Origin: JANNNF01 sp963772935
Lineage (GTDB): Bacteria; Pseudomonadota; Alphaproteobacteria; Rhodobacterales; Rhodobacteraceae
Direction of reading: 5' to 3'
DNA: 64,000 bases
Assembly (NCBI GenBank): GCA_963772935.1
Contig: CAVYZK010000004.1
Coordinates: forward strand, 1 to 64,000
The notes under the pieces were generated by a model, which saw nothing but the letters and a program-made list of their open reading frames with translations, had not been told where the DNA came from and ran no database searches. This document shows, in pieces, positions 9,548 through 18,262 of the stretch. Each line of letters starts with the position of its first letter. Positions within the stretch are counted from its first letter, which is position 1. The translations under genes were made by a program, and so were the position numbers.

Positions 9548-10584
9548 AACTATTGATTACCGGGGGGGCGGGGTTCATCGGGTCTGCTGTCGTTCGGCTG
9601 GCCGTGGCGCAGGGGCATGAGGTGGTGAACCTTGATGCGCTGACCTATGCCGCCTGTCTGGACAACGTGGCTGGCGTTTCGGGGTCGAACCTCTACAGCT
9701 TCGAGCAGGCCGATATCCGTGACCGCGCCGCACTGGACCGCATCTTTGCGCTGCACAAGCCCGATGCGGTGATGCACCTTGCGGCCGAATCCCATGTTGA
9801 CCGCAGCATCGACGGCCCGTCCGATTTCATTGACACCAACATCACCGGCACCTTCAACATGCTGGAGGCCGCGCGGACTTATTGGGTGGCGCAGGGTCGG
9901 CCTGCGGGGTTCCGCTTTCACCATATTTCCACCGACGAGGTGTTCGGCACTTTGGGGGAAACCGGCCAGTTCACCGAAGACACGCCCTACGCCCCGAACA
10001 GCCCCTATTCGGCGTCCAAGGCCGCGTCCGACCATCTGGTCCGCGCGTGGCATGAGACGTACGGCTTTCCGGTGGTGATGACCAATTGTTCCAACAACTA
10101 CGGCCCGTTCCATTTCCCGGAAAAGCTGGTGCCAGTGGTTATTCTGAACGCGTTGGCGGGCAAGCCCATTCCGGTTTATGGTGCCGGGCTGAACGTGCGC
10201 GACTGGCTTTATGTCGAAGACCACGCCGATGCGCTGCTGCATGTGGTGGCCAAGGGTCAGTTGGGCCGGAGCTACAACATCGGCGGCGAGAACGAGGCCC
10301 GCAATATTGATCTGGTCCACATGATCTGTACCCTGCTGGACGAGATGCACCCCGAAGGCGCGCCGCATGCCGACCTGATCACCTATGTAACCGACCGCCC
10401 CGGCCATGACGCCCGCTATGCCATTGATCCTGCGCGGATCCGCGAGGAACTGGGCTGGCGTCCGTCGGTGACGCTGGAACAGGGCCTGCGCAAGACGGTG
10501 CGCTGGTATCTGGACAATGAGGCGTGGTGGAAACCCCTGCAGGCCCGCGCCGGGGTCGGCACCCGGTTGGGGGTCAAGGGGTGA
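9544..10584 (+). CDS. rfbB: dTDP-glucose 4,6-dehydratase
   Basis: An extended SDR of 346 aa that makes dTDP-4-keto-6-deoxyglucose, step two of the rhamnose pathway. It has the NAD-binding GGAGFIGSAVV at the start, the catalytic block STDEVFGTLG near residue 133, and YSASKAASDHL near residue 158 (Tyr-x3-Lys). ATG 9544 overlaps the rfbC stop (ATGA) and begins directly at MKLLITGG, so it is preferred over ATG 9529. Its end overlaps the GTG start of rfbD. Confidence 0.96.
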   Translation: MKLLITGGAGFIGSAVVRLAVAQGHEVVNLDALTYAACLDNVAGVSGSNLYSFEQADIRDRAALDRIFALHKPDAVMHLAAESHVDRSIDGPSDFIDTNITGTFNMLEAARTYWVAQGRPAGFRFHHISTDEVFGTLGETGQFTEDTPYAPNSPYSASKAASDHLVRAWHETYGFPVVMTNCSNNYGPFHFPEKLVPVVILNALAGKPIPVYGAGLNVRDWLYVEDHADALLHVVAKGQLGRSYNIGGENEARNIDLVHMICTLLDEMHPEGAPHADLITYVTDRPGHDARYAIDPARIREELGWRPSVTLEQGLRKTVRWYLDNEAWWKPLQARAGVGTRLGVKG

Positions 10585-11441
10585 AGGTTCTTGTCTTTGG
10601 TCAGACCGGGCAGGTCGCGCGGGAACTGATCCGCCGCGCGCCGGCAGATGTGCGGGTTACGTCTTTGGGCCGTGACCGCGCCGATCTGGCCGACCCTGCG
10701 GCCTGTGCTGCGGCAGTTGCTGCGGCGGATGCCGATGTGGTGATCAACGCGGCGGCGTGGACGGCGGTGGACAAGGCCGAGGCCGAGGAAGACGCGGCGG
10801 CGGTCGTCAACGGGGCGGCCCCTGCGGCGATGGCGCGGGCCTGTGCCGACCGGGGGCTGCCGTTCCTGCATATCTCAACCGATTACGTGTTCGATGGGGC
10901 GGGGGATCAGCCGTTCACGGTGGATCATCCGACTGCGCCCCTTGGGGCCTATGGCCGCACCAAGCTGCTGGGCGAACAGGGCGTCCGGGCGGCAGGGGGC
11001 GTGCACCTGATCTTGCGCACCTCTTGGGTGGTGTCGGCGCATGGCGCGAATTTCGTGAAAACCATGCTGCGTCTGGGGGCAACCCGCGATGCACTGACCG
11101 TGGTCGCCGACCAGATCGGCGGGCCGACGCCTGCCGCAGACATTGCCGATGCGCTGTTCGTGGCGGCAAAGGCACTGCGCGACGGGGCCACGGGTGGCAC
11201 CCATCATTTCAGCGGCGCACCCGATACCAGTTGGGCCGATTTTGCCCGCGCGATCATGGCGGGCGCAGGGCTGCCTTGCACCATCACCGACATTCCGTCC
11301 AGCGCCTATCCGACGCCGGCCAAACGCCCGCTCAATTCCCGGATGGATTGTTCGGCGTTGCAGCAAGCGTTCGGCATTGCCCGCCCCCGGTGGCAGGCGG
11401 GCCTGACTGACATTCTGACAGAACTTGGAGCGAAAGCATGA
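10581..11441 (+). CDS. rfbD: dTDP-4-dehydrorhamnose reductase
   Basis: A 286-aa SDR-type reductase that completes dTDP-L-rhamnose. It shows VLVFGQTGQVARE (nucleotide binding), ADVVINAAAWTAVDKAE, STDYVFDGAGDQ and YGRTKLLGEQ with the catalytic Tyr-x3-Lys. The start is GTG at 10581, overlapping the rfbB stop (GTGA); it begins right at the beta-strand VKVLVFG, whereas an upstream frame extension has no family resemblance. It is coupled to rfbA by ATGA. Confidence 0.95.
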   Translation: MKVLVFGQTGQVARELIRRAPADVRVTSLGRDRADLADPAACAAAVAAADADVVINAAAWTAVDKAEAEEDAAAVVNGAAPAAMARACADRGLPFLHISTDYVFDGAGDQPFTVDHPTAPLGAYGRTKLLGEQGVRAAGGVHLILRTSWVVSAHGANFVKTMLRLGATRDALTVVADQIGGPTPAADIADALFVAAKALRDGATGGTHHFSGAPDTSWADFARAIMAGAGLPCTITDIPSSAYPTPAKRPLNSRMDCSALQQAFGIARPRWQAGLTDILTELGAKA

Positions 11442-12310
11442 CACAGCGCAAAGGTATTCTGCTGGCCGGTGGGTCGGGCACACGGTTGTGGCCGATCACC
11501 ATGGGTGTGTCCAAGCAACTGCTGCCGATCTATGACAAGCCGATGATCTATTATCCGCTGTCCGTGCTGATGCTGGGCGGCATCCGCGAGATTGCGATCA
11601 TCACCACGCCGGAAGACCAGTTTCAGTTTCAACGCTTGCTGGGCGATGGCAGCCAGTGGGGCATCAGCCTGACCTATATCACGCAGCCGTCGCCGGACGG
11701 TCTGGCGCAGGCCTATCTGCTGGCGAAAGACTTTCTGGACGGCGCGCCGTCCGCGATGGTGCTGGGCGACAACATTTTCTTTGGCCACGGCTTGCCGGAA
11801 ATGCTGGCGAGTGCTGACAGCCAAAAGGGCGGCACGGTGTTCGGCTACCGCGTGTCGGACCCCGAGCGCTATGGGGTGGTGGCGTTTGATGCCGATGGCA
11901 ATGTGGGCGCGATCATCGAAAAGCCCGAGGTTCCACCGTCAAACTTTGCGGTGACGGGTCTCTATTACCTCGACGCCCGCGCCCCGGAGTTTGCCGCCAA
12001 GATCGTGCCCTCTGCCCGTGGCGAGTTGGAAATCACCGACCTGCTGGAATTCTACCGCGCCGAAGGCAGTCTCAAGGTCGAACGCATGGGGCGCGGCTTT
12101 GCCTGGCTGGATACCGGCACGCATGGCAGCCTGCTGGATGCGGGCAACTTTGTGCGCACGCTTGAGGCCCGGCAGGGCTTGCAAGTCGGCTGCCCCGATG
12201 AAATCGCTTATCGGCTGGGCTGGATCGACATGGCAGGGCTTGCCGCCCGCGCGGCGATTTTCCGCAAGAACGACTATGGTCGTTACCTGGCAACGATCCT
12301 GCAAGAATGA
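11438..12310 (+). CDS. rfbA: Glucose-1-phosphate thymidylyltransferase
   Basis: A 290-aa nucleotidyltransferase forming dTDP-glucose from dTTP and glucose-1-phosphate, the entry step of the pathway. The N-terminal LAGGSGTRLWPITMGVSKQL is the nucleotide-binding signature, followed by YDKPMIYYPLSVLMLGGIRE and VLGDNIFFGHGL. Length is normal for RfbA. It is the last of the four coupled rfb genes, which together supply dTDP-L-rhamnose to the glycosyltransferases of the region. Confidence 0.96.
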   Translation: MTQRKGILLAGGSGTRLWPITMGVSKQLLPIYDKPMIYYPLSVLMLGGIREIAIITTPEDQFQFQRLLGDGSQWGISLTYITQPSPDGLAQAYLLAKDFLDGAPSAMVLGDNIFFGHGLPEMLASADSQKGGTVFGYRVSDPERYGVVAFDADGNVGAIIEKPEVPPSNFAVTGLYYLDARAPEFAAKIVPSARGELEITDLLEFYRAEGSLKVERMGRGFAWLDTGTHGSLLDAGNFVRTLEARQGLQVGCPDEIAYRLGWIDMAGLAARAAIFRKNDYGRYLATILQE

Positions 12311-12436
12311 CCTGATCAGCGGATTTTGGCGAAAAATTAACGATTGGCCCGCCAATATGCAATTCCTGCTGGAATTGTTGCCAAATCGCGCACAAGACTT
12401 GGCGGGCTTGGGGAACCCTTTGACAAAGGTGGGGCA

Positions 12437-12607
12437 ATGACGGTTGGCGTGATGATCAGCGGGCTTGCAGCCAGCTTTGCAGGATTGTTCGCGGCGTTGC
12501 TGGCAGGCCATGCGCTGCATCTTGCATTGGTAAGTTACAGCCTGGCAGGCCTGTGTGGCGCGTTGACTTTTCTTTTCCTCATGTTGCAGTCCGACACACA
12601 ACCCTGA
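12437..12607 (+). CDS. Small two-helix membrane protein
   Basis: An unrecognised 56-aa protein, almost entirely hydrophobic, with two predicted membrane helices (about residues 2-26 and 30-50) split by a His-containing turn (GHALHLALVSYS). AAGGTGGGG lies 3-12 nt before ATG 12437 and can serve as ribosome binding site. It lies between rfbA and the initiating sugar transferase. Its size and placement suggest an accessory subunit of the export or priming machinery, but there is no direct evidence for that. Confidence 0.45.
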   Translation: MTVGVMISGLAASFAGLFAALLAGHALHLALVSYSLAGLCGALTFLFLMLQSDTQP

Positions 12608-13028
12608 CGCACAGTGTTGCCCCTGTTTTGGGAAACAATGATGTGCCGCGCCTGATCGGGCCAAGTTGACCCCGGAAAGGCGATTGCAGCCCCTGCGTGT
12701 GGGCCCCTCGCGAATCACTCTTAGCCCTTCTGCTTGCGCGAAAATCCGCCAAACAACCGTGGGTGGAGCGTGCGCCAATTGTGTCATCGTCCGGCCGGAA
12801 CTGTGGCAAGAAATCTGACATAACGTGGCGAAAATGTGGCGGATACGCCCTATGCCCTGTCGCCAAGCCCCCAAGAAAACGCGTAAAATACAGGTGGGGG
12901 CGTTCTATTCGAGTGCTAGTCATGTTCTGCCAAACACGCAATTTAGATGAAGCCTTCGCGGTGCTTTTGGGCGCTGCGGAATGCTGTGGTTACGAAATTC
13001 GGCTGCTACTGTCTGCGGATCGCTGACA
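12608..13028. other. Long leader/promoter region before the initiating sugar transferase
   Basis: These 421 bases lack a frame with convincing coding character. A short direct repeat GTGGCGAAAATGTGGCGGA sits near 12824-12842, and an AT-richer stretch with TGCTAGTCAT near 12912-12921 could hold a -10 element. EPS priming genes in alphaproteobacteria often have long regulated upstream regions; I cannot assign a regulator. Confidence 0.35.
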
Positions 13029-13733
13029 ATGACAATCAGTTATCCAAAGTTTACCGGCGGCGAGACCGCCAACCTGCCGCCGCCGCCAAGTCAGGCCTTG
13101 GCGTGGAAGGCATTGCCAAAACGGCGTGGGCTGTATCGGGCGCTGTTCAAGCGCGCGATTGATGTGGTTGCCGTGGTTCTGGCTGTCCCGGTGATGGTGC
13201 CGCTGATCGCCGGGCTTGCGATTGGCGTGGCGCGCGAAGGCGGCAATCCGTTTTACGCGCAGGTCCGCGTGGGCAAGAACGGCAAGCCATTCCGCATGTG
13301 GAAACTGCGCAGCATGGTCAACGATGCCGACGCCCGGATGGAGGATTATCTTGCCTCCAACCCCGAAGCACGGGCGGAATGGGACAGCACGCAAAAGCTG
13401 CGCCATGACCCGCGCGTGACGGGCTTTGGCCAAATGCTGCGCAAATCGTCGCTGGATGAACTGCCGCAACTGTGGAACGTGCTGCGGGGCGACATGAGCC
13501 TTGTTGGCCCGCGCCCGATGATGCTGAACCAGCAGTCGCTGTATCCCGGCATTGCCTATTACGCGCTGCGTCCGGGCATCACCGGGTACTGGCAGACCGC
13601 AGGCCGCAACCGCACCACGTTTGAGGCCCGCGCCGAATATGACAGCGCCTATGAAGAAGCGCTGTCCTTCGTCACCGATATGCGCATTCTGGTGCGGACG
13701 GTTGATGTGGTGGTCAAGGGGACGGGCTGCTGA
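13029..13733 (+). CDS. Undecaprenyl-phosphate sugar-1-phosphate transferase (ExoY-like)
   Basis: A 234-aa polyprenyl-phosphate hexose-1-phosphate transferase that would load the first sugar onto undecaprenyl phosphate. One N-terminal hydrophobic segment (AIDVVAVVLAVPVMVPLIAG) precedes the cytosolic catalytic core, with VRVGKNGKPFRMWKLRSM and the C-terminal signature SSLDELPQLWNVLRGDMSLVGPRP. It lacks the long multi-helix N-terminus of WbaP, so it is an ExoY/PglC-size enzyme. A strong terminator follows. This gene starts the repeat unit that the other transferases extend. Confidence 0.92.
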   Translation: MTISYPKFTGGETANLPPPPSQALAWKALPKRRGLYRALFKRAIDVVAVVLAVPVMVPLIAGLAIGVAREGGNPFYAQVRVGKNGKPFRMWKLRSMVNDADARMEDYLASNPEARAEWDSTQKLRHDPRVTGFGQMLRKSSLDELPQLWNVLRGDMSLVGPRPMMLNQQSLYPGIAYYALRPGITGYWQTAGRNRTTFEARAEYDSAYEEALSFVTDMRILVRTVDVVVKGTGC

Positions 13734-13753
13734 TCTGCCCTGGACCGAATGCG

Positions 13754-13786
13754 AAAGACCCGCCCCGGGAACGGGGCGGGTCTTTT
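13754..13786. terminator. Bidirectional intrinsic terminator
   Basis: A perfect 14-bp stem: AAAGACCCGCCCCG, loop GGAA, CGGGGCGGGTCTTT. T-rich ends on both strands let it stop the plus-strand sugar transferase and the converging minus-strand Wzz gene. Confidence 0.9.
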
Positions 13787-13802
13787 GCGTGTTGCGCCAC
13801 AG

Positions 13803-15134
13803 TCAGGCGAAGGCAGACGCCACCAGCAGCAGCATGGTCATGCCTGCCGCCAGCACCACAAATCGGGGCAAGGCCTGAACCTGTTTGCGCAGATCTGGCA
13901 GTGCCGTCAGCGCATCGTTGCCCCGGCGCGGTTTGCCAAGGTCCAGATCGCCAAGCACGACCACCGGGCGCAGGCCCAACTGGCGTTCCATCTGCGCCGA
14001 GGTGCGGACCACCGGGTGCAAAAGATCCAGCAGGAAGGCCAGTGCCAGACCGGCCATGACGCTGAAAAACGCGCCTGCCAGAGCGATTTTCTTGCCCCCG
14101 GAGCCTACAGGATAGGGCGGCGTTTCGGCGCGTTCCAGCAAGGCAAAGCGTTCACCTTGCTGACGGTCTGCCAGACGCTGCGTGGTTTCAGCCTCGGCCA
14201 GACGGCGGGTGATGACCTGCGACTGTTCGCGCAGTTGTGAAAGCTGGCGGTCATAGCCGGAAAGCTGCCGCTCCACTTCGGGGGTCTGGGCGATTGCGGC
14301 CTCTACCTCGGTGCGGCGGGCGGTCAGGGCGGCCTTCTGTTCGGTCAGGACGGCGGCCTGCGCCGTCAGGTCAGCCAGCCTGCGTCGTTCGGTGGCGCGC
14401 AGCGTTTCGGCGGCATCGAGCGGGGCTTTGTCGGCCATCACCGCCAGCAACTGCTGATCCAGCGCCCGGGCATCACTGTCCAGCGCGATCAGTTCATTCC
14501 GCTGGGCCTCGACCATGGTGGGCAGGGCGGTGGCATGGGCATTCTTGTAATCTGCAATCTGGCGTTCCAGCGTGGCAATCTCGCCCTCGATCCGCGTGCC
14601 TTCGTCTGAGAAGAAGGCAAAGGTTTCGCGCGCCTTGTCGGCGGTGCCGACGGATGACATATCCAGAATGCTTTGGGCAAAGTCATTGGCGACCCGGGCC
14701 GCTTGTTCCGCATCCCCCAGACGCGCAAAGACGACGATCGCTGCAAGGTTCGCAGGCGCGCCGTAAGTCTGGCTGCCAACGCTGGCCACGCCCTGAAACC
14801 AGACCGACGCCCGCAGCAGGCCAATCTTCTTGTCGGTGTCCAACGGCAGATCGGCGAACAGGCCCTGCCGTTCGATCACTGCCAGCATGGCATCACGGGT
14901 GGTCAACTGCTGTTCAATGCCTTGCAGCAGGACCGCAGACCCGGTTTGATCTGCCCCATCCCCGGTGACCTGTGCGCCCTGCACCTGAATGGTGGCCGCA
15001 GCCTCATAGGTGTCGGGCCGGGTCTTGGCGACGATCACCGACAAGACGATGCCAAGCACAGTGATCAGCCCGATGATCCACCGGCGGCGGAACAGGAAAG
15101 AAATCAGATCGTCGAAGGTTTGTATCTGCCCCAT
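13803..15134 (-). CDS. Polysaccharide co-polymerase (Wzz/GumC-like chain length determinant)
   Basis: An inner-membrane protein of about 443 aa. It has an N-terminal helix (RRRWIIGLITVLGIVLSVIV), a long periplasmic part rich in coiled coil (about residues 170-340, with repeated Gln/Arg/Glu heptads), a second helix (KKIALAGAFFSVMAGLALAF) and a hydrophobic C-terminal tail. This is the PCP-2-type layout without its own kinase domain. ATG 15134 (MGQIQTFDDL) is the conserved start and follows directly after the kinase-like gene. The Wzz-CpsD pair controls polymer length and export in Wzy-dependent systems. Confidence 0.85.
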   Translation of the reverse strand: MGQIQTFDDLISFLFRRRWIIGLITVLGIVLSVIVAKTRPDTYEAAATIQVQGAQVTGDGADQTGSAVLLQGIEQQLTTRDAMLAVIERQGLFADLPLDTDKKIGLLRASVWFQGVASVGSQTYGAPANLAAIVVFARLGDAEQAARVANDFAQSILDMSSVGTADKARETFAFFSDEGTRIEGEIATLERQIADYKNAHATALPTMVEAQRNELIALDSDARALDQQLLAVMADKAPLDAAETLRATERRRLADLTAQAAVLTEQKAALTARRTEVEAAIAQTPEVERQLSGYDRQLSQLREQSQVITRRLAEAETTQRLADRQQGERFALLERAETPPYPVGSGGKKIALAGAFFSVMAGLALAFLLDLLHPVVRTSAQMERQLGLRPVVVLGDLDLGKPRRGNDALTALPDLRKQVQALPRFVVLAAGMTMLLLVASAFA

Positions 15135-15141
15135 GCCAGCC

Positions 15142-16026
15142 TCACCGTTTGCCGTAGGTATAGCGCTGCGCGCCGCGGTCTTGCGCACGATTCAGCACCA
15201 CACCCAATAAGGGCAGGCGTCCGTCAAACAACTGCTCGCAGGCGCGGATATCGGCGGGCGTGGTTTTGGTGCCATCGGTCACCAGCAGCACGGCATCCAC
15301 CTGGCCTGCAAGGCCGATCACATCATCCGAACCAAGCGCCGGGGGCAGATCATAGATCACCACATCCGGTTGCAACTGGTCACGCATCGCATCCAGTGCG
15401 GCAGCGGTGTCGGGGTCTTGCAGCAGGGCGGCGGGGTTGGTCACAGGCTCGCCGTTCAGGGCGAGCGCCAGATTGCGGCCCACCCGGCGGAAATGCGATT
15501 CCAGCGGTTGGTCGCCTGACAGGAATTCCTGCAAAGGCTGTGGTTCCTTGACGCCAAACAGGTCCGCCAGTTGCGGATTGCGCAATTCCAGATCCATCAA
15601 CACCGTGCGGCACGATGGCATCCGCGCCATCGACAGCGCCAGATTGGCCGCGACAAACGACTTGCCGCAGCCATGGGTGGGCGAGGTGATGGCGACCCGC
15701 CCCCAGCCTTTGGCGGCAAGCGCCTGAAGGATCTGGGTACGCAGAATATCAAAGGTGGCGGCGGCCGGGCTTTGTGCCGTTTGGGTAAACAAACCGTTTC
15801 CAGCCAGCCGATCCGCGTCGAGAGTGATCTTTCCGATTGATTCCCAGACCCGCGCGGGGTTGGGGGCGGCCAGTGTCAGTGGTGACAAGAAAATCTCACG
15901 CCCGGTTTTCTGGTCCAGTGTTATGGCACGGCTGGGCACCGCCTGACCGGGGCGAAACACCGACACGCCCGACCCGCGCGGCGCGGAGGCACCGGGATTT
16001 TTATCGTCGCCGGTTTCGTTGGACAT
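15142..16026 (-). CDS. CpsD/CapB-family ATPase (tyrosine-kinase partner of Wzz)
   Basis: A cytosolic P-loop protein of 294 aa. Walker A is SPTHGCGKSFVAANLALSMA, Walker A' is VLMDLELRNPQLADLFG and Walker B is VVIYDLPPALGSDDV, the set of bacterial tyrosine kinases. The C-terminus ends QRYTYGKR, with only two tyrosines rather than a long Tyr cluster, so autophosphorylation capacity may be limited. AGGAG lies 9 nt before ATG 16026; an in-frame ATG at 16089 lacks such a site. It is encoded directly upstream of the Wzz-like gene on the same strand. Confidence 0.85.
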   Translation of the reverse strand: MSNETGDDKNPGASAPRGSGVSVFRPGQAVPSRAITLDQKTGREIFLSPLTLAAPNPARVWESIGKITLDADRLAGNGLFTQTAQSPAAATFDILRTQILQALAAKGWGRVAITSPTHGCGKSFVAANLALSMARMPSCRTVLMDLELRNPQLADLFGVKEPQPLQEFLSGDQPLESHFRRVGRNLALALNGEPVTNPAALLQDPDTAAALDAMRDQLQPDVVIYDLPPALGSDDVIGLAGQVDAVLLVTDGTKTTPADIRACEQLFDGRLPLLGVVLNRAQDRGAQRYTYGKR

Positions 16027-16349
16027 CAACACATACTCCTGCCCTGCCGGTTCTACGGGCTGGGCCCCCAAGATATTGTGTCTGTACATCGAAGTCACGG
16101 GCCCCTGCGAGGCGCGGGCCAAACATGGCGCACGCCGATTTACATCCCCCGCTGACACGCAGGACTGGTGCCGAAAATTGCGCCCAGGCCTGCGCGCAAG
16201 CTGCACACATGGCGGTGGCCGTTCTGTCCGGGCCCCCGCCCAACACAGATATTCCTAGCAGATGTCTGGCGAAAAAGAAAGCAGGGCCGGGCATTTGGCC
16301 TTCTGTCTTAAGGCTTGGCCGCAGCCTGTTGCGGCCTTAAGCTGGGGGA
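16027..16349. promoter_or_regulatory. Divergent promoter region between the Wzz/CpsD pair and a GT2 gene
   Basis: This 323-bp stretch contains no convincing gene and must carry promoters for both directions. A compound palindrome lies at 16307-16341: outer arms CTTAA/TTAAG and inner arms GGCCGCA/TGCGGCC. It sits immediately upstream of the plus-strand start and could be an operator or a hairpin that affects translation. Confidence 0.5.
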
Positions 16350-17354
16350 ATGACAGATGCACAAAAACATGGCTTGCCTGCCGCCCCCATCGTCGATGCC
16401 GTGGTCATTGGCCGCAATGAAGGCGCGCGGCTGATCGCCTGCCTTGCCTCGTTGCAGGGGCAGGTGCGGCGATTGGTCTATGTTGATTCGGGGTCCAGCG
16501 ATGGATCGCGCCTTGCCGCCGCCGAGGCTGGGGCGATTGTGGTGGCGCTGGATATGGACGTGCCGTTTACGGCCGCGCGCGCGCGCAACGCCGGGCTGGC
16601 CGAACTGGCCGCACAATCGCCGCGCGCCGATTTTGTCCAGTTTGTCGATGGTGACTGCGCGGTAGCCGAAGGGTGGATCGACGCCGGGCTGGCGGGGTTC
16701 GCGGCGCATTCGCGGGCGGTGGTCGTCTGCGGGCGCAGGCGCGAACGCCACCCGGAGGCGTCCGTCTGGAACCGCCTGTGCGACCGTGAATGGGACACCC
16801 GGGTTGGCCGCACCCGCGCCTGTGGGGGGGATGCTCTGATGCGCCTCGCGGCGGTGCTGCGGGTGGGGGGGTATCGTGAAAGCCTGATCGCGGGCGAGGA
16901 GCCCGACCTGTGCCTGCGCCTGACCCGCGCGGGCGGCGAGGTTTGGCGGATTGAGGCCGAAATGACCCTGCATGACGCTGCCATGTTGCGGCTGGGCCAG
17001 TGGTGGCAACGGATGCGGCGTGCGGGCCACGCCTTTGCCGAAGGGGCGGCGCTGCATGGTTCCGGCCCGGAACGCCATTGGGTGGTTGAAACCCGGCGGG
17101 CGGTGGTCTGGGGATTGGGCGTGCCCTTGGCTGCGGTGGTGGCAGGGCTGCTGCATCCCGCGGGGTTTTTGATCGTGATGGTATGGCCGGTGCAGATGCT
17201 GCGGCTTGGCTGGCGATGGCGGGCCGATGGCTGGGCAGGGTGGCAGGCGGCGCTGTTTACCGTGCTGGGCAAACTGCCCGAGGCTCAGGGGGTGGCGACC
17301 TACTGGCTGAACCGGCTGCGCAATCGGCAAGCAGGCTTGATCGAGTATAAGTAG
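16350..17354 (+). CDS. Membrane-associated family 2 glycosyltransferase
   Basis: A 334-aa GT-A enzyme. It begins with VVIGRNEGARLIACLASL, followed by VDSGSSDGS, the DxD-type QFVDGDCAVAEGW near residue 98, and CGGDALMRL...AGEEPDLCLRL (acceptor-side ED). The last 100 residues hold a hydrophobic double segment (VWGLGVPLAAVVAGLLHPAGFLIVMVW), anchoring it to the inner membrane. A GGGGGA run abuts ATG 16350, closer than usual for a ribosome site. Its stop touches the stop of the converging GT26 gene with no gap. Confidence 0.8.
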   Translation: MTDAQKHGLPAAPIVDAVVIGRNEGARLIACLASLQGQVRRLVYVDSGSSDGSRLAAAEAGAIVVALDMDVPFTAARARNAGLAELAAQSPRADFVQFVDGDCAVAEGWIDAGLAGFAAHSRAVVVCGRRRERHPEASVWNRLCDREWDTRVGRTRACGGDALMRLAAVLRVGGYRESLIAGEEPDLCLRLTRAGGEVWRIEAEMTLHDAAMLRLGQWWQRMRRAGHAFAEGAALHGSGPERHWVVETRRAVVWGLGVPLAAVVAGLLHPAGFLIVMVWPVQMLRLGWRWRADGWAGWQAALFTVLGKLPEAQGVATYWLNRLRNRQAGLIEYK

Positions 17355-18107
17355 TCAGCCGAACCGCAGCCGCAGCGCCGCCAGTGCCTGCCCCGGCAGC
17401 ACAGCCGCACAGGCCGCATAGCGCGGGATCAGGCGGCGCGGTGACGTTGCCGCCCGCCACATCCATTCCAACGCGACCGCCCGCATCCATGCGGGGGCGC
17501 GGTGCTGGTGGCCCGCAAGAAAATCCAGGCCTGCGCCGATTCCTGCAAAACCCGTCTGGGGGGCCGCGTGGCGTCCGAACGCCGCCAGCATTTCTTGTTT
17601 CGGCGCGCTCAGCGCCACCAGGCATAGACCTGGCCCCAAGGCAGCCACCTGCGCCATGATGGTGCCCGCCTCGGCCCCAGATGGATCAAACCCGAAACTG
17701 GGGGATATCATCGCCCCAATGCGCACCCCTGGCACCTGCGCACGCAGCGAGGCTGCGGCCTTGGCCAAAGCATCATCCGTGGTGCCGACCAATGACACCG
17801 GCAGGCCCATTTCCGTCATCAGCGCGCACAGCGGCACCACCATGTCCGACCCCGGCACCAGACTGACGGGCTTTCCCGCCAGATGCGACAGCCAGACAAT
17901 TGGGTTGCCATCCGCCACCACCAGATCGTGCTGCGCATAGGCCCGGCGATACGCGTCCGATGCGGCCAGTTTCACCACATGATCCAGATTGATCGTCGCC
18001 AGCGCAAAGCCCAGCCCCTGCGACAGCCGGGCACGCACGGTGGCCAGCAGGGTCGCCCGGTCAGGCTGATTGATCGTGATCACGGTCTGATCAAAGCGAA
18101 ACTGCAC
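17355..18107 (-). CDS. WecG/TagA/CpsF family glycosyltransferase (GT26)
   Basis: A 250-aa GT26 enzyme that normally adds the second sugar (for example N-acetylmannosaminuronate) to a lipid-linked acceptor. Family marks are ATINLDHVVKLAASDAYRRAY, VVADGNPIVWLSHLAG, a Rossmann-like VSLVGTTDDA, LCLVALSAPKQEM and GIGAGLDFLAGHQHRAPAWM near residue 195. Length is normal. It is a single minus-strand gene between two plus-strand glycan genes, with about 180 bp upstream shared with the Wzy-like gene promoter. Confidence 0.88.
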   Translation of the reverse strand: MQFRFDQTVITINQPDRATLLATVRARLSQGLGFALATINLDHVVKLAASDAYRRAYAQHDLVVADGNPIVWLSHLAGKPVSLVPGSDMVVPLCALMTEMGLPVSLVGTTDDALAKAAASLRAQVPGVRIGAMISPSFGFDPSGAEAGTIMAQVAALGPGLCLVALSAPKQEMLAAFGRHAAPQTGFAGIGAGLDFLAGHQHRAPAWMRAVALEWMWRAATSPRRLIPRYAACAAVLPGQALAALRLRFG

Positions 18108-18248
18108 GGATATATCCTGACGGCTTGTTTGGGCGCTGTCTTAGCAGTGTTGTGCGGGTAAAGCGACGGGGGGACGCGCGCGGAACAGACTGTTTCCCAA
18201 ACCGAAGCCTTACGGTCCGCAGCCCGATGGTCGCCTTCGCCCTGTCAT

Positions 18249-18254
18249 GCTATA
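18249..18254 (+). promoter_or_regulatory. Possible -10 element of the Wzy-like gene
   Basis: CTATAC lies 9 bp upstream of ATG 18263 in the sequence TGCTATACACGCC. No good -35 hexamer is visible at the right spacing, so this is tentative. Confidence 0.25.
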
Positions 18255-18262
18255 CACGCCCC

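Noticed and set aside
12697..13026. A 109-codon plus-strand frame before the priming transferase
   Set aside because: Composition and lack of a ribosome site argue against it; the translation shows no hydrophobic or domain pattern.
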